Both the position numbers and the translations under genes were made by a program. Source: Plumapathes pennacea (Eukaryota; Cnidaria; Anthozoa; Antipatharia; Myriopathidae). Taken from it: a stretch of 64,000 bases of DNA. This document shows, piece by piece, positions 55,746 through 64,000 of this stretch. Under the pieces are notes generated by a model. The model searched no databases and was not told the DNA's origin. It saw nothing but the letters and a program-made list of their open reading frames with translations. The stretch covers positions 1,572,001-1,636,000 of the forward strand of contig OZ038468.1 in the NCBI GenBank assembly GCA_964036295.1. Reading direction: 5' to 3'. The first letter of the stretch is position 1. Each line of letters begins with the position of its first letter.

Positions 55746-56606
55746 CATTTTTTTTTCTTTTGTCTTCGTTCTTTGCTTCATTTATTTGCACCTCCGGCCA
55801 AATAGAACCCTCAGCTATATTAGTTCCAAATCAACAATGTACCCTGGTTTGGCAGGCTTTTGGACTTGATCGTTAAGTGTTTTGGAAAGCAAATTATAAC
55901 AACTATCATTATTTGTGCTTGCGCAGTTGTGCTAACTCTGATTTTGCGTGTTGTTTGATGACTTATCACCTACGGGTGGCAAACATATGCTGATTTGATT
56001 CAAATTGAGCAGGATTTTTACATCCTACCTCAACTTTAAAAGAGAATAAAATCCTTAAAACAAAACGGATCAAAATTCGCTGACACCGTATTTTAGATAA
56101 CTTCGTTGTCTTAGTTTGTTATACAGTCGAACCTCGCTATTTCGAACTCGGTTAATTCGAAGTCCCCGTTATTTCGAACTCAAGCCGAATCCCCTTTGGA
56201 TTGATTTTTTCAGTCATTTACTATCGGCTATTTCGAAACCCTGCTATTTTGTGTTTCATTTTGTAATTCTGTTAGGTTTCAAACGTCTACGTATAAAATA
56301 ACGCTATTAAACGTCTGGATATGAAAAGTCACTGATCCCCAAAAAAATCATACTCTAATTTTAATCGTTGCAGATCCTGCGAGAAGTGACATGACCGGAT
56401 CAGTTACGCAGAGGCCATGTGAGAAGCTTGGAATTGTAACAGGATCCCGGTACAGGATTTGAAGAGAACGCTACTTAAATCTGACATTTTTTTCTTGTAT
56501 AGTTGATCAGCATTGAGAAAAAAATAAACTAGATCGAAGAAATTGCGAACTCACAGTACCCAAGAACGAGAAAAGAAGAACGTAAACCCTTTCACTCCTA
56601 AGAGCA
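55746..56606. other. Intergenic between duplicate and satellite
   Basis: Contains one pogo/Tc1-like end near 56124 (TA then CAGTCGAACCTCGCTATTTC), with GGCTATTTCGAAACC later but no clear opposite terminus. No gene seen. Confidence 0.45.
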
Positions 56607-59600
56607 TAGCTTTTTGGAAACTTTTAACCTGCGCGTCGTGAGAAATTAGAGCAAATTAGAGCAAATGACGCACTAATTCATTCATCACACCTTCCGAGGA
56701 AAGGAGCCATGTTTAAGCTGCTATATCTCGCCAACGGATGAAGATAGATAAGGCAAATGTATTGCAAAAAGTCTTCTTATAGTCCCAGGAAGGTTTCCTG
56801 AAAGTTTCAAGAGTTTTCAATTTTTAGCCAAAATCGGCAAAAAACCCTGTGCTATATATAGCCTTAGTATTTTGTCAAAATTCCAACATTTTTAGACCAT
56901 CTCAGAATCGCATGAAACTTTCAGGAAACGTTCCTGGGACTATGGCGACAAAGTTTGCATAGTTTTTGTAAACTTTTAGCCTCCGCGTCGTGAGAAATTA
57001 GAGCAAATTAGAGCAAATGACGCACTAATTCATTCATCACACCTTCCGAGGAAAGGAGCCATGTTTAAGCTGCTATATCTCGCCAACGGATGAAGATAGA
57101 TAAGGCAAATGTATTGCAAAAAGTCTTCTTATAGTCCCAGGAAGGTTTCCTGAAAGTTTCAAGAGTTTTCAATTTTTAGCCAAACTCGGCAAAAAACCCT
57201 GTGCTATAGCCTTAGTATTTTGTCAAAATTCCAACAATTTTTGACCATCTCAGAATCGCATGAAACTTTCAGGAAACGTTCCTGGGACTATGGCGACAAA
57301 GTTTGCATAGTTTTTGTAAACTTTTAGCCTGCGCGTCGTGAGAAATTAGAACAAATTAGAGCAAATGACGCACTAATTAATTCATCACACCTTCCGAGGA
57401 AAGGAGCCATGTTTTAGCTGCTATATCTCGCCAACGGATGAAGATAGATAAGGCAAATGTATTGCAAAAAGTCTTCTTATAGTCCCAGGAAGGTTTCCTG
57501 AAAGTTTCAAGAGTTTTCAATTTTTAGCCAAAATAGGCAAAAAACCCTGTGCTATAGCCTTAGTATTTTGTCAAAATTCCAACATTTTTCGACCATCTCA
57601 GAATCGCATGAAACTTTCAGGAAACATTCCTGGGACTATGGCGACAAAGTTTGCATAGTTTTTGTAAACTTTTGGCCTGCGCGTCGTGAGAAATTAGAGC
57701 AAATTAGAGCAAATGACGCACTAATTCATTCATCACACCTTCCGAGGAAAGGAGCCATGATTAAGCTGCTATATCTCGCCAACGGATGAAGATAGATAAG
57801 GCAAATGTATTGCAAAAAGTCTTCTTATAGTCCCAGGAAGGTTTCCTGAAAGTTTCAAGAGTTTTCAATTTTTAGCCAAAATCGGCAAAAAACAATGTGC
57901 TATAGCCTTAGTATTTTGTCAAAATTCCAACATTTTTCGACCATCTCAGAATCGCATGAAACTTTCAGGAAACGTTCCAGGGACTATGGCGACAAAGTTT
58001 GCATAGTTTTTGTAAACTTTTAGCCTGCGCGTCGTGAGAAATTAGAGCAAATTAGAGCAAATGACGCACTAATTCATTCATCACACCTTCCGAGGAAAGG
58101 AGCCATGTTTAAGCTGTTATATCTCGCCAACGGATGAAGATAGATAAGGCAAATGTATTGCAAAAAGTCTTCTTATAGTCCCAGGAAGGTTTCCTGAAAG
58201 TTTCAAGAGTTTTCGATTTTTAGCCAAAATCGGCAAAAAACCCTGTGCTATAGCCTTAGTATTTTGTCAAAATTCCAACATTTTTCGACCATCTCAGAAT
58301 CGCATGAAACTTTCAGGAAACGTTCCTGGGACTATGGCGACAAAGTTTGCATAGTTTTTGTAAACTTTTAGCCTGCGCGTCGTGAGAAATTAGAGCAAAT
58401 TAGAGCAAATGACGCACTAATTAATTCATCACACCTTCGGAGGAAAGGAGCCATGTTTAAGCTGCTATATCTCGCCAACGGATGAAGATAGATAAGGCAA
58501 ATGTATTGCAAAAAGTCTTCTTATAGTCCCAGGAAGGTTTCCTGAAAGTTTCAAGAGTTTTCAATTTTTAGCCAAAATCGGCAAAAAACCCTGTGCTATA
58601 GCCTTAGTATTTTGTCAAAATTCCAACATTTTTCGACCATCTCAGAATCGCATGAAACTTTCAGGAAACGTTCCTGGGACTATGGCGACAAAGTTTGCAT
58701 AGTTTTTGTAAACTTTTAGCCTGCGCGTCGTGAGAAATTAGAGCAAATTAGAGCAAATGACGCACTAATTCATTCATCACACCTTCCGAGGAAAGGAGCC
58801 ATGTTTAAGCTGCTATATCTCGCCAACGGATGAAGATAGATAAGGCAAATGTATTGCAAAAAGTCTTCTTATAGTCCCAGGAAGGTTTCCTGAAAGTTTC
58901 AAGAGTTTTCGAATTTTAGCCAAAATCGGCAAAAAACCCTGTGCTATAGCCTTAGTATTTTGTCAAAATTCCAACATTTTTCGACCATCTCAGAATCGCA
59001 TGAAACTTTCAGGAAACGTTCCTGGGACTATGGCGACAAAGTTTGCATAGTTTTTGTAAACTTTTAGCCTGCGCGTCGTGAGAAATTAGAGCAAATTAGA
59101 GCAAATGACGCACTAATTAATTCATCACACCTTCCGAGGAAAGGAGCCATGTTTAAGCTGCTATATCTCGCCAACGGATGAAGATAGATAAGGCAAATGT
59201 ATTGCAAAAAGTCTTCTTATAGTCCCAGGAAGGTTTCCTGAAAGTTTCAAGAGTTTTCAATTTTTAGCCAAAATCGGCAAAAAACCCTGTGCTATAGCCT
59301 TAGTATTTTGTCAAAATTCCAACATTTTTCGACCATCTCAGAATCGCATGAAACTTTCAGGAAACGTTCCTGGGACTATGGCGACAAAGTTTGCATAGTT
59401 TTTGTAAACTTTTAGCCTGCGCGTCGTGAGAAATTAGAGCAAATTAGAGCAAATGACGCACTAATTCATTCATCACACCTTCCGAGGAAAGGAGCCATGT
59501 TTAAGCTGCTATATCTCGCCAACGGATGAAGATAGATAAGGCAAATGTATTGCAAAAAGTCTTCTTATAGTCCCAGGAAGGTTTCCTGAAAGTTTCAAGA

Positions 59601-62600
59601 GTTTTCAATTTTTAGCCAAAATCGGCAAAAAACCCTGTGCTAAAGCCTTAGTATTTTGTCAAAATTCCAACATTTTTCGACCATCTCAGAATCGCATGAA
59701 ACTTTCAGGAAACGTTCCTGGGACTATGGCGACAAAGTTTGCATAGTTTTTGTAAACTTTTAGCCTGCGCGTCGTGAGAAATTAGAGCAAATTAGAGGAA
59801 ATGATGCTCTAATTAATTCATCACACCTTCCGAGGAAAGGAGCCATGTTTAAGTTGCTATATCTCGCCAACGGATGAAGATAGATAAAACAAATGTATTG
59901 CAAAAAGTCTTCTTTTAATACCAGGAAGGTTTCCTAAAAGTTTCAAGAGTTTTCAATTTTTAGCCAAAATCGGCAAAAAACCCTGTGCTATAGCCTTAGT
60001 ATTTTGTCAAAATTCCAACATTTTTCGACCATCTCAGAATCGCATGAAACTTTCAGGAAACGTTCCTGGGACTATGGCGACAAAGTTTGCATAGTTTTTG
60101 TAAACTTTTAGTCTGCGCGTCGTGAGAAATTAGAGCAAATTAGAGCAAATGACGCACTAATTAATTTATCACATCTTCAGAGGAAAGGAGCCATGTTTAA
60201 GCTGCTATATCTCGCCAACGGATGAAGATAGATAAGGCAAATGTATTGCAAAAAGTCTTCTTATAGTCCCAGGAAGGTTTCCTGAAAGTTTCAAGAGTTT
60301 TCAATTTTTAGCCAAACTCGGCAAAAAACCCTGTGCTATAGCCTTAGTATTTTGTCAAAATTCCAACAATTTTTGACCATCTCAGAATCGCATGAAACTT
60401 TCAGGAAACGTTCCTGGGACTATGGCGACAAAGTTTGCATAGTTTTTGTAAACTTTTAGCCTGCGCGTCGTGAGAAATTAGAACAAATTAGAGCAAATGA
60501 CGCACTAATTAATTCATCACACCTTCCGAGGAAAGGAGCCATGTTTTAGCTGCTATATCTCGCCAACGGATGAAGATAGATAAGGCAAATGTATTGCAAA
60601 AAGTCTTCTTATAGTCCCAGGAAGGTTTCCTGAAAGTTTCAAGAGTTTTCAATTTTTAGCCAAAATAGGCAAAAAACCCTGTGCTATAGCCTTAGTATTT
60701 TGTCAAAATTCCAACATTTTTCGACCATCTCAGAATCGCATGAAACTTTCAGGAAACATTCCTGGAACTATGGCGACAAAGTTTGCATAGTTTTTGTAAA
60801 CTTTTGGCCTGCGCGTCGTGAGAAATTAGAGCAAATTAGAGCAAATGACGCACTAATTCATTCATCACACCTTCCGAGGAAAGGAGCCATGATTAAGCTG
60901 CTATATCTCGCCAACGGATGAAGATAGATAAGGCAAATGTATTGCAAAAAGTCTTCTTATAGTCCCAGGAAGGTTTCCTGAAAGTTTCAAGAGTTTTCAA
61001 TTTTTAGCCAAAATCGGCAAAAAACAATGTGCTATAGCCTTAGTATTTTGTCAAAATTCCAACATTTTTCGACCATCTCAGAATCGCATGAAACTTTCAG
61101 GAAACGTTCCTGGGACTATGGCGACAAAGTTTGCATAGTTTTTGTAAACTTTTAGCCTGCGCGTCGTGAGAAATTAGAGCAAATTAGAGCAAATGACGCA
61201 CTAATTCATTCATCACACCTTCCGAGGAAAGGAGCCATGTTTAAGCTGTTATATCTCGCCAGCGGATGAAGATAGATAAGGCAAATGTATTGCAAAAAGT
61301 CTTCTTATAGTCCCAGGAAGGTTTCCTGAAAGTTTCAAGAGTTTTCGATTTTTAGCCAAAATCGGCAAAAAACCCTGTGCTATAGCCTTAGTATTTTGTC
61401 AAAATTCCAACATTTTTCGACCATCTCAGAATCGCATGAAACTTTCAGGAAACGTTCCTGGGACTATGGCGACAAAGTTTGCATAGTTTTTGTAAACTTT
61501 CAGCCTGCGCGTCGTGAGAAATTAGAGCAAATTAGAGCAAATGACGCACTAATTAATTCATCACACCTTCGGAGGAAAGGAGCCATGTTTAAGCTGCTAT
61601 ATCTCGCCAACGGATGAAGATAGATAAGGCAAATGTATTGCAAAAAGTCTTCTTATAGTCCCAGGAAGGTTTCCTGAAAGTTTCAAGAGTTTTCAATTTT
61701 TAGCCAAAATCGGCAAAAAACCCTGTGCTATAGCCTTAGTATTTTGTCAAAATTCCAACATTTTTCGACCATCTCAGAATCGCATGAAACTTTCAGGAAA
61801 CGTTCCTGGGACTATGGCGACAAAGTTTGCATAGTTTTTGTAAACTTTTAGCCTGCGCGTCGTGAGAAATTAGAGCAAACTAGAGCAAATGACGCACTAA
61901 TTCATTCATCACACCTTCCGAGGAAAGGAGCCATGTTTAAGCTGCTATATCTCGCCAACGGATGAAGATAGATAAGGCAAATGTATTGCAAAAAGTCTTC
62001 TTATAGTCCCAGGAAGGTTTCCTGAAAGTTTCAAGAGTTTTCGAATTTTAGCCAAAATCGGCAAAAAACCCTGTGCTATAGCCTTAGTATTTTGTCAAAA
62101 TTCCAACATTTTTCGACCATCTCAGAATCGCATGAAACTTTCAGGAAACGTTCCTGGGACTATGGCGACAAAGTTTGCATAGTTTTTGTAAACTTTTAGC
62201 CTGCGCGTCGTGAGAAATTAGAGCAAATTAGAGCAAATGACGCACTAATTAATTCATCACACCTTCCGAGGAAAGGAGCCATGTTTAAGCTGCTATATCT
62301 CGCCAACGGATGAAGATAGATAAGGCAAATGTATTGCAAAAAGTCTTCTTATAGTCCCAGGAAGGTTTCCTGAAAGTTTCAAGAGTTTTCAATTTTTAGC
62401 CAAAATCGGCAAAAAACCCTGTGCTATAGCCTTAGTATTTTGTCAAAATTCCAACATTTTTCGACCATCTCAGAATCGCATGAAACTTTCAGGAAACGTT
62501 CCTGGGACTATGGCGACAAAGTTTGCATAGTTTTTGTAAACTTTTAGCCTGCGCGTCGTGAGAAATTAGAGCAAATTAGAGCAAATGACGCACTCATTCA

Positions 62601-64000
62601 TTCATCACACCTTCCGAGGAAAGGAGCCATGTTTAAGCTGCTATATCTCGCCAACGGATGAAGATAGATAAGGCAAATGTATTGCAAAAAGTCTTCTTAT
62701 AGTCCCAGGAAGGTTTCCTGAAAGTTTCAAGAGTTTTCAATTTTTAGCCAAAATCGGCAAAAAACCCTGTGCTAAAGCCTTAGTATTTTGTCAAAATTCC
62801 AACATTTTTCGACCATCTCAGAATCGCATGAAACTTTCAGGAAACGTTCCTGGGACTATGGCGACAAAGTTTGCATAGTTTTTGTAAACTTTTAGCCTGC
62901 GCGTCGTGAGAAATTAGAGCAAATTAGAGGAAATGATGCTCTAATTAATTCATCACACCTTCCGAGGAAAGGAGCCATGTTTAAGCTGCTATATCTCGCC
63001 AACGGATGAAGATAGATAAGGCAAATGTATTGCAAAAAGTCTTCTTTTAATACCAGGAAGGTTTCCTAAAAGTTTCAAGAGTTTTCAATTTTTAGCCAAA
63101 ATCGGCAAAAAACCCTGTGCTATAGCCTTAGTATTTTGTCAAAATTCCAACATTTTTCGACCATCTCAGAATCGCATGAAACTTTCAGGAAACGTTCCTG
63201 GGACTATGGCGACAAAGTTTGCATAGTTTTTGTAAACTTTTAGCCTGCGCGTCGTGAGAAATTAGAGCAAATTAGAGCAAATGACGCACTAATTAATTTA
63301 TCACATCTTCAGAGGAAAGGAGCCATGTTTAAGCTGCTATATCTCGCCAACGGATGAAGATAGATAAGGCAAATGTATTGCAAAAAGTCTTCTTATAGTC
63401 CCAGGAAGGTTTCCTGAAAGTTTCAAGAGTTTTCAATTTTTAGCCAAAATCGGCAAAAAACCCTGTGCTATAGCCTTAGTATTTTGTCAAAATTCCAACA
63501 TTTTTCGACCATCTCAGAATCGCATGAAACTTTCAGGAAACGTTCCTGGGACTATGGCGACAAAGTTTGCATAGTTTTTGTAAACTTTTAGCCTGCGCGT
63601 CGTGAGAAATTAGAGCAAATTAGAGCAAATGACGCACTAATTAATTTATCACACCTTCGGAGGAAAGGAGCCATGTTTAAGCTGCTATATCTCGCCAACG
63701 GATGAAGATAGATAAGGCAAATGTATTGCAAAAAGTCTTCTTATAGTCCCAGGAAGGTTTCCTGAAAGTTTCTAGAGTTTTCAATTTTTAGCCAAAATCG
63801 GCAAAAAACCCTGTGCTATAGCCTTAGTATTTTGTCAAAATTCCAACATTTTTCGACCATCTCAGAATCGCATGAAACTTTCAGGAAACGTTCCTGGGAC
63901 TATGGCGACAAAGTTTGCATAGTTTTTGTAAACTTTTAGCCTGCGCGTCGTGAGAAATTAGAGCAAATTAGAGCAAATGACGCACTAATTCATTCATCAC
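56607..64000. repeat. 348-bp satellite array with 9-unit higher-order repeat
   Basis: About 21 head-to-tail units, each with TGCGCGTCGTGAGAAATTAG, CGAGGAAAGGAGCCATGTTT, ATCTCGCCAACGGATGAAGA and CAGGAAGGTTTCCTGAAAGT. GCGTCGTG recurs at 56633, 56985, 57333 and 57681, giving spacing 352 then 348 (unit 1 has four extra bases in TATATATA). Unit-specific variants repeat exactly 3132 bp (nine units) apart, so about 57150-63400 holds two copies of a higher-order repeat. The array continues past the right edge. Open frames of about 73 codons are by-products and lack an ATG. Confidence 0.97.

Noticed and set aside
57568-61617. Repeated 73-codon frames in the satellite
   Set aside because: Same position in successive units, opening at TTG rather than ATG, and closed in most other units by single changes. 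By-product of the repeat.

Overview
The window is animal nuclear DNA, most likely from an anthozoan cnidarian such as a stony coral. This is an inference from the long multi-exon genes with GT-AG introns, the extracellular-module gene content (Ly6/uPAR, TSP1, EGF, CCP and cadherin modules) and the dense small inverted-repeat elements. I see no bacterial operons, rRNA, CRISPR array or functional tRNA. No species can be named from the sequence alone.

Four protein-coding genes can be supported. (1) The 5' two-thirds of a phospholipase B-like 2 gene (PLBD2) lies on the minus strand at 1-5166. It has eight exons in view, one of them a 13-nt microexon, and it runs off the left edge. (2) A two-domain Ly6/uPAR (three-finger) gene lies on the plus strand at 5292-7298. 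It starts head-to-head with PLBD2, with only 125 bp between the two ATGs. (3) An intronless gene at 13077-14513 encodes a 478-aa, largely disordered protein with an N-terminal myristoylation/palmitoylation-type signature. (4) A 21-kb, 16-exon gene at 16895-38150 encodes a roughly 1830-aa single-pass membrane protein. Its order is signal peptide, four TSP1 repeats, EGF, CCP/sushi, 13 cadherin repeats, one transmembrane helix and a 56-aa tail. Cadherin repeats 2-7 and 8-13 are a tandem duplication of one exon cassette; exon lengths of 150 and 420 nt recur exactly.

The rest is repeats. Introns and intergenic DNA carry several MITE families, some with 2-4 copies here, along with microsatellites and a 1.36-kb CAT/CAC array in intron 3 of gene 4. 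A tRNA-derived SINE at 40636-42870 is split by a 1.86-kb element with terminal inverted repeats. A 1.7-kb inverted-repeat element at 9375-11116 holds a broken P-loop-ATPase-like reading frame. Two minisatellite blocks occupy 48547-50743. From about 56607 to the right edge there is one satellite array of 348-bp units. It contains two copies of a 9-unit, 3132-bp higher-order repeat.

The genes do not form a pathway. PLBD2 is a lysosomal hydrolase-family protein. The Ly6 and TSP1-cadherin proteins are predicted cell-surface proteins, and the intronless protein is predicted to be membrane-tethered on the cytoplasmic side. The strongest items for a second look are the satellite higher-order repeat, the TSP1-EGF-CCP-cadherin architecture with its cassette duplication and decoy splice sites, the 13-nt microexon, and the two nested or composite mobile elements.
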